Position numbers and translations under genes: made by a program | Notes under the pieces: generated by a model | The model's input: the letters and a program-made list of their open reading frames with translations, nothing else | Told to the model about the DNA's origin: nothing | Database searches by the model: none | Part shown: positions 47,568 to 60,774 of the stretch, in pieces | How the letters are laid out: each line of letters begins with the position of its first letter | How positions within the stretch are numbered: the stretch's first letter is position 1 | Assembly (NCBI GenBank): GCA_035578905.1 | Contig: JAQJVL010001189.1 | Coordinates: 1-64,000 of the forward strand | Length of the DNA: 64,000 nucleotides | Origin: Stictocephala bisonia | Lineage: Eukaryota > Arthropoda > Insecta > Hemiptera > Membracidae | Direction of reading: 5' to 3'

Positions 47568-50106
47568 CTGAAATGAAATATTACTGTTGAATAAATTACC
47601 TTGCACTTAAGAGGGGGTTTCTATTGTGCATTGAGGGCTTAGCTCTGTGACGAGAGATCGATATTTAAACACTAAGACACGAGTTTTCTGTAATTTTTAG
47701 TCTGTTCTCAATTTTATTTCCCCCTTCTTTAATTAAAAGCCTTACAATATGTATAAAGAGTTTTAATTTAAAAATATTATTACAGATTGGATCAAAACTT
47801 TTTAAAATCAAAAAGGTATATAAAAAATGTAAAAAAGATATTAGTATCTTACTTGGGTTTAATATATAGTAATGAAACATTATAGTTTTATATTATGCTA
47901 ATAGTTATGTAATACAATTTATTTATTTCGATTAAGTGAGCTACACATTTTCGCAAAGTTACATTTAGAGCTATTTTAACACAATTGTAAACTAAAAAAA
48001 TAGTAAATAAATCATACGATGCTTGGTAAAATTTAGAACTGTAAAAATTATAGTATAAGTTATTTTTTAAGATGCTGACAGCATTAAGGTCTTTTCTAGT
48101 CACCTTTATCACAAATTAAACATTATGAATCAGCTAGAAAATGTTTAAGAAAATATTTTAATTATATTTCAAATGGAGAATATGCCTAATATTTAAGTAA
48201 TGAAAAAATATATATATCAAATTACATAATTATACATTAATCATATAGTTTTACATACTTCATATGTTTTAGTACAAAATAATAGATATGTTGTGTTTTA
48301 CAACTTATGCAACTGTGCCAATGAACAATCATATGTAGAATGTAATTAGTTTCTAATCCCAATTAAAAATGAACGTTTTGTTAAAGTTAAAATTTGTTCA
48401 AAGGAAAACTTATATCTCCAAGACTAAAATTATAACACTTGATAATGTACTTATGAAAACTACAAATTCGTAATATGTTGTAACTCTACAAAGTTTTTAT
48501 TAAATATATATTTGAATGTAGCAGTAGTTTATCTTTTAATGTAAAATCTCTATTCGAAGGCAAATAATAGATTATGAATACTTTCAATGTTACAATCACT
48601 ACGCTTAATAAACAAAAGCCAAACTAATATCTGATTCTAATAGATAAAATAAAGTGTCTTAGATCTACTCACAGTGTAAGCCGACTGCAAAACAACAATA
48701 AGGAAGTCGGCAAACCACGCAGAATTTCAAATACGCCAGTCCATTGTTTGATGGATTACTTCATGATTATGAAATTAAAATTGATGCATGTTTAAATTTT
48801 TGACAAATTTTCCTGTATATATAGTATGGTTTTATGCACATGGCACTCTGTGGTCTATTGTTTGAATAGACTCCCCGAAATCACACGACTGATATATTTT
48901 ACATCGCCATTTATACTTCCAGTAGTTACTCCTGCCCACGCCAGTTCAGATCCGATTCAACAGTACCCATTCCTTTCGAAACTGCTTCCTACTTTTACAA
49001 CTGTCGGGTATTGGGTGTCATGCAAACGTTTACCTATAGCAGGTGACGGACTGTTTAAACTATGAAGTTTCTATTACTTTGGGACTCTGGCTGGTAGTAC
49101 TTTCATTTAAAAATACAGAGTTGGAAATTACCAAAATGTATATTTTAGGATATTTTTGTGCTTTGTAATTTATAATTCCTTGTGTTCACCTGGAGTATAT
49201 TTTGTCAGTTATGAGTCCATTTTGTTTTTACAAACCTCGCTTACGATTTTATTATTTCCTCAATCACTCACTATTGCATTGTAGTCGTATATCCATTAAA
49301 GGTCGATACACCCTACATTCAACATGTGAGGGATGTACAACAGACTGCGAGGATATACTGATATTGAACTGAGAAAGTTTTAACTTTAAGGCCAATAAAA
49401 GGTCGTACTCGAAGTGTTTGGATACTCAAGTGCAAAATGTCCGCCACTTATCGGATCTAACAGGACAGTAAGGTTAGTTGCTGTAACACTTCAACTCTGC
49501 ACTAGCCAGAACATGTTATCTCTTGTTCATCGCTTCTTATACATTTTTAGTTTTACTATCACAAACGTAATCCTGGGATGTTCACTTAAATGTTGCTTGA
49601 GTGGTAAACCTTCGACCTTGAAAAATGTTTGTAGGCCAATGTATGTTATAAAATTCCATAGACATACTAAAAACAATACTCACATATTTTTGGAAGCATT
49701 CGATTACATTATCGTAAATGCAGTTTAAATTGAATGAAGCGCATGTAAGACTTTAAGTCTGTTACCAAGTATATAATTTCAATAACTCATTATCTTCTAT
49801 CTATACCATGTACTCAAACCGTATACTAAATTGATATTTTGAACAAATATAAAGTAGTATGAGTTTAAAATTAAATCAAATCTAAGGCCTGAAATTATTT
49901 GAGTGAAAGAAAGTTTTAAGTGCGGGAACAGAATTAATCTCAAAAGTGCATCTCTAATGAAAGGACGTAAAATTGGGCATGTGGAACATGATAAATGTAG
50001 AAAATAAGTTTATAAAATCTTATATCAATTTCAAATACTTGTGTTTTCACCACTTAAATAGGAAATATTTTAATCATTAAATTTGTTATTATCAGTTATG
50101 ATATAA
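47568..50106. other. Upstream region of the unit B desaturase
   Basis: 47760-48430 aligns with A (16365-16880 and 18800-18960) and 49010-50100 with C (1100-1800). No conserved exon was found. The 5' UTR and promoter should be somewhere here but I cannot place them. Frames at 47665-48112, 48826-49065 and 49414-49728 have no domain and are not conserved in C. Confidence 0.5.
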
Positions 50107-50667
50107 TCTATACCTATAAAAAGCATAGCCCTGGCTGACTCACTGACTAACTTACTCATCCCTAACTCTCCAACGCCCATTATATGTATAGAGCTGAAAA
50201 TTAGTACGCTGTTTATATAGGTATTGAGTAGGACAGCTAAAGTATTTTCATCTTGATAAAGTACTCCTAAGGAGTAGAAACCATTCGTAAAAGATTTTTC
50301 CCTAAGGATAGCATTGTGTTGATTTTAGTAAATTAATAACAGCTATTTTGTAAATAAATAAACACATTTATTTTGTATGTTTCATATTATACTATTGATA
50401 CATTTTTAATATATATTTTTAATATCAAGAGGTCCTTATAATAATAATAAATAGGTAGCATAGCAAGTAGTGTGAGTGAGATACCATAAATGAGTTTAAT
50501 ATTGGCATTTTACGTTATACAGTTAATCTACTATTATTTTTAGTCAAAAGTCACATGGCGTTATGTGTTATAAGTTATGTGTTATAGTCAAAAGTTATGG
50601 CGTGCCGAAAGCCGAGTTGTATCGAGCACAGTGAGCGTCGATGTTGTTGCACAGGTGTGTCCCCTAG
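50107..50667 (+). mobile_element. Non-autonomous Helitron-like element
   Basis: 561 bp, from TCTATACCTATAAAAAG to GTGTCCCCTAG, inserted between A and T (GATATAA / TTTAAAATAT). Units A and C have the uninterrupted site (about 19215 and 1800). The 5' TC, 3' CTAG, A/T insertion, inner motif GGCTGACTCACTGACTAACT and end-motif GTTGTATCGAGCACAGTGAG agree with Helitrons. No Rep or helicase coding. Confidence 0.8.
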
Positions 50668-51000
50668 TTTAAAATATATTATTGCATGTGTTACTTTTGA
50701 AAGTACTAAACGTAGTATATTTGAGACGTATTGCACTATTCAGTTAAAGTAGGTCCTTTTTTAACAGGCACATTAGTAATTATATTACTTTTCTTGACTA
50801 TATTTAAAACGGAATACTACATTTCATTTTGTTTATTCTCGATATGATACTTGCAATAAGTGTGGTGATATCAAATTATAAAATAACATGCTGAATATTA
50901 TAATTTAGTTAAAAAAAATGTCTGGCCCTAAAAATGTTCAACCTTTGCTAAAACAACTGTAAACCCTTGAAACCTTGAGGTACATCAGATTTCCTGTTCT

Positions 51001-52003
51001 CGTGATTACAAACGTAGTGGTTAGAGATTGACAAGTGAGTTGAATTAGATTTAACCTGGGAAATTGGCATTATATATATGACTAATACAAACAAACAGAT
51101 ATCTCAAAACATATCACAGCTTAAATATTATGACATAGCAATACATTTTATAATGCTGTTAATAATTTTATACTTAAACAAATTAGAAATCAATTAAAAA
51201 TCTACGTAATCGATCTTATATTTTGTGCCATCTTGTAAATAAAAATATAAAACAAATATGTTGTCAATAATAATAATTAAATGGTCAATTCAACATAATA
51301 AAATTGGTTTTAAAGATAGTGTTTAAAAAATTATACTAAATAATTAAATAATAAACCTTTTCAAGCACAAAATAATTCCACGTAAAGCACGTTTTGATGA
51401 TCAAAGTGTTGTCTGTAATTGAGGTAGAAATTGTTAATTTCGTACTATTAATAACTAAGGATTATAAGGTAGAAAATTGAATGCAATAAATTGCAACTCT
51501 ATGGAAACCCATAAAGTAGACCACTTTGAAGTTCAAATTGGTGATACTTCTATTAATTTAATTCTTCCTAAAAACAATTCGATACAAAAATAGACCTGAT
51601 TTTCTTTAAAAAGCTTATCAGGAACGGAATTTTATTTTCATCAGCACACTATCCTTTGTCACTTATGAATCAGCACTTGGGTTATATCCGATCTTCATAG
51701 GGAAGTTTAGGCATGGTCAACTAGCCTGTGGTAACAGTGTTGTTATATTATTTTTCTTGTCACAGGTTTCAATTTGTTGAGTAATGGAGCTTTTTCAACT
51801 ACGTTCATATTGATACAAAAGGATAAATGAAGTTATAGGTCTAGGGTAAAACTTGTGTATTGGAAAGGACAAAGGTTCGACAGTTTCACCAGTCCTGTAA
51901 AGTTAATCATTGTCCAATTTAAAAAATAATATCAAAGTGTGTGCATATTAATTGTCGGCACTGGTGGTGCAATGCTGTAACCCAGCTACATGGGGACAAA
52001 GTG
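51001..52003. other. Non-coding, nothing recognised
   Basis: AT-rich sequence beyond the part of unit B that aligns with A and C. No exon, RT motif or repeat identified. Confidence 0.4.
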
Positions 52004-52398
52004 TTTGGGAGATTGTAGGCGATAGGTTGGATGTTCGGTCCTCTTAATACAGACATGGCGTCCGCTTGATGGCTACTATTGGCGTGGACACTACTATATA
52101 AGTCTGGGGTGTCCATGTTGGGTGGTAATCATTGTGCGGATGTTCTGTGGGGGAGATAATTGAGTATCAGGCTTGTCAATTAGCTGAAAATCAGACCAGC
52201 AGTACGTGGTTCGGATTCCACGTAAAGCTGTAGGTCCCTTAGTTGCCCTGGCTGTTGGGCTATTAATAAATTGCCCTTTCTGAGGAACAGTTGAATTCAG
52301 TTAGTAACCAGACTACACTCATCCACACTCATATACCATTCATATTCGCCTTAAAATACCAACAATGTTGTGTCGGCGTCTCATATGTAAGAATGTAA
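52004..52398. repeat. Interspersed repeat, same family as 29579
   Basis: Second copy in the same orientation, TTTGGGAGATTGTAGGCGAT to TCTCATATGTAAGAATGTAA. A small insertion (ACTACTATATA at 52090) and scattered substitutions separate the two. The minus-strand frame at 51919-52116 is not conserved in the other copy. Confidence 0.85.
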
Positions 52399-53480
52399 TT
52401 CATAATCCGAAAGAAAACTAATAACTCAATTATATGAGAGTTTGGAGTTCGTGAAAGATCTTTTCGGGAAGTTTTTCACTTTTTCGATTACATATTTCCG
52501 AGAAGAACTCCCATGATTTTTTACACAGTACTAAAGTCTATTACACGCTTCCAAGTCGAGTGTAGATAATCGACTAAATTCGCGTATTGTAAAACTGTAA
52601 CTAAAAATAACAAGCATTTCTTGTTTTGCAAACAATTACTGCAGACAAATACATATCGGAGAAAAGCTGCACGTGAAGTATACTGTTAAAGTTGTAGAAC
52701 ATTTTGAAAGATAGCAAATACAAACCAGTTATTTTATTTTTTTATTACTTACATGTTGTTTTACAGATTTGGCCTCACCAAGTTTGAAGTAGCTTGCCGG
52801 TGAGGTCCATGTAATATACATTACATATATACAAGTATTTTACTTTATATCCATAACGAGAAATTTTAGGGTGGTATTACAGTATTATCTCCCAATTCAG
52901 GCAGTTGGCGATGAAAGTGAAAGTTAGGACGTGTCAGCCACGGTTCAGTCAATAATTTAAATTTACCACAGAAGAAACTGGTTTGCATTTTAAATTCCTG
53001 CCCATTCCAGTGTCCTCCTTGCCCATAACAGTTGTTCTTCTACAGCTGTGCCTAATGTAAGTAGTGATTGTCTGTCTGTTCGTTATAGAGTTACATGAAA
53101 TACGTTCCGTTGCCGACACTGATCATCAGACAACCCTTTTTTTCTAATACTATTATGTAATATTCGTTAAAGCTCGAGTAGCTACAGTACATTATATTTT
53201 TATAATGTGAGTAAAATCTAAACTTTGTTAAAAAAACACTATTCAATATTAGGAGTTATTGAAATTAATGCGTCATTATAAGTGAGGGAAATACCACTGT
53301 TTTTAAATTACAATAACATTTTAAGAATCATCATTTAAAGTTAATTTAGTCAAGGGAATATGTAAGAATAATTGTGACAGGAATCATAATATTTTTTAAA
53401 CTATGATATCCGAAATGTGATGTATGATCTTTTTTAAACTGTTGACCAATAAGATATGTCAAGATATGGCATTTTATTTG
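52399..53480. other. Non-coding, one short inverted repeat
   Basis: GGCCTCACC (52771) and GGTGAGGTCC (52798) can form a stem around an 18-base loop. Nothing else was recognised. Confidence 0.4.
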
Positions 53481-53689
53481 CTAAATGACAAGCAACACTT
53501 TTTGCGTGTGTAAGTGAGAATTGGGGGACAGGTTATTCCTGTATTGGTAGACAGGATTATCGTCACTCTCATATATAAATGAATTAGCAGGAGAATGTTT
53601 GACAAGGTGTGGCCAAAGTAGGTAGGAGGATAAAAAAACACACCCATTTTAGTGAACGGGAAAAGCACCAACGATGTGTTCATAGAACT

Positions 53690-55340
53690 GGGATGGTAGA
53701 TCGCTGATGACTTGCGTGTATAAGTAAGTAGGTGACATCAAAGTCACACCTGTATTGTTGGGCATCCATCTCGTGTCCATACGAGTGGAGAACTAGATTG
53801 TTTACACCTTGCGTGTCTTTATAGGTAGGAACTATCAAGATCACACTTCTTTTGGTGGATAGGTATACCGTTTACAGCGTATCCTTATCCACCAAGGACA
53901 CCGGAATACGTGGATAAGGATACCTACTGTCACGTTTCCTGACAACTAGAAGGTATCAATATCATACCTGTGTTGATGGACAGGTACACCGTGAATTATG
54001 TGTACACATGATTGAACAGGTAGATTGTTGGTAACATCTCACATATCTATAAATGTAGGAGGAAACAACGCCACACTTTTGATGGAGGACAGGTACAATG
54101 TCAATTGTGTGTACACATGACTGAACAGGTAGATTGTTGGTGACACCTCACATATCTATAAATGTACGAGGAAACAACGTTACACCTGTGTTAATGTACA
54201 GGTACACCGTCAATTGTGTGTACACATGACTGGACAGGTAGATTGTTGGTGACACCTCACATATCTATAAATGTACGAGGAAACAACGTTACACGTGTGT
54301 TAATGGACAGGTACACCGTCAATTGTGTGTACACATAACTGGACAAGTAAATTGTTGGTAACATCTCAAATATCTATAAATGTAGGAGGAAACAACGTTA
54401 CACCTGTGTTGATGGACAGGTACACCGTCAATTGTGTGTTCACATGATTGGACAGGCAGATTGTCAATTGTGTGTTCACATGATTGGACAAACAGATTGT
54501 CGATAACATCTCACGTGTTTATAAATGTAGGAGGAAACAACGTTACACCTGTGTTGATGTACAGATACACCGTCAATTGTGTGTTCACATGATTGGACAG
54601 GCAGATCGTCAATTGTGTGTTCACATGATTGGACAAACAGATTGTCGATAACATCTCACGTGTTTATAAATGTAGGAATAGACAACGTTACACCTGTGTT
54701 GATGTACAGATACACCGTCAATTGTGTGTTCACATGATTGGACAGGCAGATCGTCAATTGTGTGTTCACATGATTGGACAAACAGATTGTCGATAACATC
54801 TCATGTGTTTATAAATGTAGGAAGAGACAACGTTACACCTGTGTTGATGTACAAATACACCGTCAATTGTGTGTTCACATGATTGGACAGGCAGATCGTC
54901 AATTGTGTGTTCACATGATTGGACAAACAGATTGTCGATAACATCTCATGTGTTTATAAATGTAGGAAGAGACAACGTTACACCTGTGTTGATGTACAGA
55001 TACACCGTCAATTTTGTGTTCACATGATTGGACAGGCAGATCGTCAATTGTGTGTTCACATGATTGGACAAACAGATTGTCGATAACATCTCATGTGTTT
55101 ATAAATGTAGGAAGAGACAACGTTACACCTGTGTTGATGTACAGATACACCGTCAATTGTGTGTTCACATGATTGGACAGGCAGATCGTCAATTGTGTGT
55201 TCACATGATTGGACAAACAGATTGTCGATAACATCTCATGTGTTTATAAATGTAGGAAGAGACAACGTTACACCTGTGTTGATGTACAGATACACCGTCA
55301 ATTGTGTGTTCACATGATTGGACAGGCAGATTGTCGATCG
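53690..55340. repeat. 109/145-bp satellite array
   Basis: Degenerate units from about 53690 become regular. The marker CGTTACAC recurs at 54178, 54287 and 54396 (period 109), then at 54541, 54686, 54831, 54976, 55121 and 55266 (period 145). The extra 36 bp in the longer unit is an internal duplicate of GTCAATTGTGTGTTCACATG and the following GATTGGACAGGCAGAT. The 145-bp copies are almost identical. Confidence 0.95.
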
Positions 55341-55344
55341 TAAA

Positions 55345-58300
55345 TCCGTAGCAGGTTTTTTACTCTCTCTAGATTGACTCTATATACATTTCAATATTCA
55401 CGTATTTAATATGAAATGGATCTAGATGTTAGTATAAAGTCCTTTTAAAACATCATAATTGATTTTGTTCCTTGTAAAATAGGTAAATTAAATGCTTTTT
55501 TACTGTGTTTTAGTATGTTTTTCATAGTAAGTGTATTTTGTTATCAGTACATTCTTCTTACTAAAACACGTTGAAGTTGTACTTTAAAACTAGCTGAAAC
55601 ATAACATTGTTTTTCTGTTGTTTAAAATGTAATGTTGGAAATATATTTAAACGCTGTACTGAGTCTCCAGCATAATATAAACATTGAGTGTAGTCTACTT
55701 TATAGTAGAGTGATTCCTTAAGAATAAATGTTGTGGCATTCATTCAATTCATTAATTTAGAAAAATAAATGTTAACTTAATATTCCATAAGACCTAAACT
55801 TCAATAAGGAATACTTAAAATAACCTTGTCAGTTCATCCTTAAATAGTGAGAAATTACTAAATAGTTTCTGAAAAATGTTGCCTATGCTTAGAAAGATAT
55901 AAAAGATATTGGTCAATCAAACAAAATTCGTTTTTTTTAGATTTTGTTTATTCGAAACATAATTTTAAACTGTATACACATTTCTTATCACTTATAAATA
56001 TAATAATTGTGTATTAATATTTTTAGCAACATAAGTTTGCAGTTGTTATTGATTTTATTATTTTTTATACATATTTCAAAATAAATACTGAACTCAAGGT
56101 AAACCTTACTTCTGCCTATGTCTCATAGAATATAGATCTGTGCGGGGAACTTATTCAGACAGAGTAAGGGGAAGAACCAGTACAGTAGAAGGTTAATATT
56201 AACTGATCAAAAGTTCCAGTATTTAAAGCTGTGCTATCTATAACATGGGCGTTAAGTCCTAAAACTTTAGAACTTCTTGGCCACCAGTTCTCCCAAGATT
56301 GTATAAATGTTTAAAAATAACTATAAAAGAGAGATCGTGTGATAAAAATGTTTGACGCAGCACATCTAAGAACATTAAGTTAAATAATATAGTAAATCGA
56401 TCAATGAATGAGTTAATCTAAACTAAATCTATAAAATTAAGCAGCTAAATATAAATAAACTAAGCATACTTACAGTGTCAGTCAACTACAGATAGATTAT
56501 AAATGTAGTTACGAAATACAGTGATCTGTCATAGAATGAAAAGTTAGTTATGGTCTGGCGTATTTTTTTCAAAATTGGCTTAGTTAAAAAGAATTAGCGT
56601 AAAGATTGTGTTACTCGTGCCATCATCGACTTTTCTAAAATACTTAGTATATTTAACCTTTTAGAGTAGTCAAAAAATATTTTAAACTATCCAATGTTTA
56701 ATTTAATTGGTTACCTTGTCCTTATTGGATAAGATTGAATATCTTAAATTTATAAATTTGAAAAAATATTTCTACATTTTAAAACATCTACATTCTTATA
56801 TGGTTATAGTCACGGAAGACATCTTCCATTTTCCATATTTAAACGCAAAACACCTCATTTATTCGATAGTATTTATTTTTGACCCAATACACTCAGTATA
56901 CACATAAAATAAAATGTATTTCTTTATTGAATATCACAAGTAAGATTAATTTGTGTCCGGCCTTACTGAGGTAATTGTCCACTGTACCTTGTTGAACCGA
57001 ACAACGTTATTATGAGAATATATATGTAATTTGTTTAACAGAAAACCGTTCTTTAGAGATATAACTGTCTCTAAATAAGTGTTTGTTACATTATAATTCT
57101 TTTTGTAAGCAACCATGAAAGATACTAATTTAAAATGTTAAACATATAAGAACTTTTACTTTTAAAATATTTCAATTTTTTTATTCAGAAAATTTTCAAA
57201 TTGTGGCTTGTTAAACATTATGATGTTGAATTCCTTAAAAACTACCTCTTGTACAAAAATCTTACTTGAACCATAACATTATATAAATTTTATTATAAAA
57301 CAAACGCTACCACATTTATTGAAATCGCACATGAAATATAATAAATTTGTGGAATTTTTCTTAAACAAGTTACATTAAATTTAGAAGTTTTTCGTCGTTT
57401 TTCCTAAACCATATTTCATAATATATATCTTAATCATATATTCTATGATAACACATATAAGGTAAAAGATGTTTATGATCTATTAACAACTGGCACTAGG
57501 CAGAATGTTGTAACATACTAATAAAAAACACACCATTTAATTAAAGTTACACTTTTAAATTATTTATTTAAAGGTTTTAAATTAGTTAATTTGAGTATTG
57601 ATATAGCAATAATGTACTAGATTTGCATTATGTTATTTAGAAAATATACATTGATACCATGTATCCAGGCTTATACATAGTAAAGTATTAGCTGAATACA
57701 TAGCCACCTTATTTAAAATAATAGAAAAGAATATTACCTGCCTTTGAGTATCATGAAGCATATAATTTTAGATATGCGGCTGAACTTGCCTAGATATCTG
57801 TATCAGTGTCATCATCAAGATCATTCAAGCACAGTAACTCTCATTTGGTAACTTTAGATCGTGTAATTTTTAGTTTGGAAAACTTACGATGTTATGAACA
57901 AGGAAAATTCAGTATTTACATTTACAATTAGTATTGTTATTACACTTAAAACATGTTTATATAGTTCACGCTTAAAATCAGCAAATGTGTTTTTATTATA
58001 CTTACCTGTTTTTTTCACTACTTATAACACGTACAAAATAGATTTATGAATATATCAATTTATTTATATAAATCATATGGGTTTTTGTCAGTTACCATTT
58101 CATAATGTTTTTTAAGCTTTGTTTTATATTTTTATTAAGATCCAAGAGACATTTATGGATAAATATATTTTAATTAACTATTTAATTAATTGTCAATTCA
58201 CAATAAATAGTCTAGAAGTATGTCTCTTTTGTAGATACAAAACTAACAAATCACCAATCTAATAAGATAAAGTATTTAAAAACCAACCGAAGGAAGGAAC

Positions 58301-58490
58301 TATTGATAAAAATAGAGTACTTTTTTATCGGTTATCTAATATTTGTAATTAAATTTTTCTTTCTAAGAAAACAGATCAACTCTTTAGTAGTGGTACAAAC
58401 ATTAGTTTAGTTAATATGCTTTAAAGAGGCCTAGTAACAAGCTACGATTTAAGAAACGTGGGGTTTTAAAGCGTATACATTGAATGTATC
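55345..58490. other. Non-coding, nothing recognised
   Basis: About 3.1 kb of AT-rich sequence without conserved frames, exons or tandem repeats. The frames at 55561-55743 and 56707-56907 lack any recognisable domain. Confidence 0.45.
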
Positions 58491-58499
58491 TTTCATTCT

Positions 58500-59990
58500 T
58501 CCATCAATTAGTTGTAGCTTTTAGCAGAGTTTTCACAAAATATTAATCCGTAAATTAAAACTGATTGGATCAAGCCAAAATAGTCAGAGCGGGCATAATG
58601 AGATGAGACATAGTTCATTAGATGCCTCAAGAGATAAGATACTTTTGAGAGTCTGGTGCTCAGCAAGCCAATATGCGGAGCCTCATCAGAGCTTCTGATC
58701 AGTGACCATTCCAAGAAACTGAACATGACAATTGGATATTGTATCACTAACTGGCCTAGGCTAAATATAACTGTCTGAGTTCAGCTAGTGTTTAATAAAA
58801 AACTATTTGAAGAAAATCAACAGGAGGTATTCTTTGAGAGTTCTGAAACGTTAAAGTGTAAAATATCAATCGATTTACCAACTGAAAGAAAGGAAGTGTC
58901 ATCTCCAAAAATGTAACATTTATTACTACCTTTTACAATATTAGGTAAATCATTTATTGCTATTAAAAATAATATAGGTCCCAGAAGAGAGTATTGCGTG
59001 ACCCATATTCGAGGCCAAGCACTTAAGACCACTTACCATCAACGCAAACCAGCTGTTTCCTCCCATTAAAGTAAGATTTGAAACAATTTAGAGCCGAAAC
59101 ATGAATTCCAAACTATTCCGATGTATTTAGTAAATTTCCATGGTCAACACAATCGAAATCCCTGCTTACGTCATAACACGTTCCTCAAGTATGGACTCCT
59201 CTTTCAAAAGCGTTTAAGATGTCAGTCAACATTGTGTTAATGGCACCCATGGTCGAGCAACCCCGTCTGAAATCAAACTGAGCATTGGAAAAAAGCTAAA
59301 ATATTCCAAATACTCACTTAACTGCCTATGGAAAATATATTCGATAATTTTCCCCTGGATTGGAATCAAGGATATTGGTCGAAAGCTGGCCGAATTAGTC
59401 TTATCTCATTTTTTTGACCGGAACCACTTTCAAAATGTTGATGAATTTGGGAAATTTCCATTACCTAAACGGAGGTTTGTACAAATGGTAAGCGGTTCAC
59501 ATATAGACTCACACACATGCTTCAATAGGTTGCCTGAAAGATCGTAAAAATCTTTACTTTTAGATTTTTTCATGTTCTGACAAACTGACAAAACATCCAA
59601 AGGAGAGCATTTTTCCATTCATATCGTGCATTCGTCTTTACATCATGCGCAAGAAAACCAAAAGCCAAAGTGTTAGGTTTAGGTATATATTTTCTAATCT
59701 GTTTCACGGAACCAACAAAAACTATGGAATCAGTCAGGTGTTATAAAAATATCGTCCGGTGTTTTAGGTCCATGGTATATGTTACTAATTGCTGACCAGG
59801 CAGCACTATTACCTCTAATACCAGATTCTTTGATAAAACGAGCATTACAATCTAATTTAGTCTCATTAATAGGTGACCTATATCTACCTTAAGATCTGGA
59901 TAGCATCTTTTTATGTTTCTGTTTAATAGGCTTTATAAAGGTCAGAGGCTACTGTCAGAAGCTTTATAAATTTGCATAGTCAGAATTCAA
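58500..59990 (-). mobile_element. Decayed minus-strand non-LTR retrotransposon
   Basis: In minus-strand order: DVLSVCQNMKKSKSKDFYDL, GNLLKHVCESICEPLT at 59470-59600; a motif A remnant, SRDFDCVDH, at about 59145-59175; GPILFLIAINDLPNIV and YIFGDDTSFL (for YADDT) at 58880-58990; and RLSKVSYLLRHL, YFGLIQSVLIYGLIF at 58520-58660. Order and motifs fit a Jockey/I-like RT. Frameshifted throughout and missing the endonuclease. Confidence 0.85.
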
Positions 59991-60774
59991 CCAGCGCTTA
60001 TTTGTACTGACTAGAATATTATAGTACCTAAGAGGAAAACTCTGAACAAAAACATAAAATAATTTAAAAATAAATTAAAACACTTTTCGGGATCATAAAG
60101 AGAATTACCTACCTCACTGTGCCAATTAATTCTAGATAACAGATAATTAAAGATATTTACAATGGCTTAGAAATTTATAAGTAAATACAGCGAAAACCTT
60201 TATTTTGGCTCTTCATTGTACTATTGTATGTTAATTTAATACTTACAATTCATTGTGTCCAAATGCACATTTTTAACTCGAGCTAACTGCATCACAATGA
60301 TAATTTTTCACCTCATTTAGTTTGTGGTCTAAGCCTGAGACCTAATCTTCTCTTAGAAATGATTGTACGTTGATTTCCGCTCAATAGTCGCTTATTTAAC
60401 ACAACAACCCTTTACCTTCCCACACCCAACCACGTTTTTTATAAATTATTTGATTATTGAAACGGGCAAATTTTGTAAATTTACTTACTATTCGCAATAA
60501 TTCGGAAAACAGATATTATAATTCGCCTTAAAACTTCTTCATATTATTAGGTTATTTTCATTTAATTAATGCAAAGTGTGCATGAACAACATATACCAAT
60601 TTGTCAAAACGTGAAGTACCGATAATCTCTTGTTTACGAGCTCCTGTGAATGATTACTGATTTATTATTTGTAATATTGCACTCAAACTGATATATTCTG
60701 CAGACGGATAAATGTAAAAAAGATAATAACATGAGATATAAAGGGAACATAACAAATAAGTAGTCTATTGAGGT
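59991..60774. other. Non-coding, nothing recognised
   Basis: AT-rich sequence between the LINE and the terminal satellite. Confidence 0.4.

Noticed and set aside
49414..49728. 104-codon plus-strand frame upstream of the unit B gene
   Set aside because: The aligned stretch of unit C has many indels and no matching frame; no recognisable domain.
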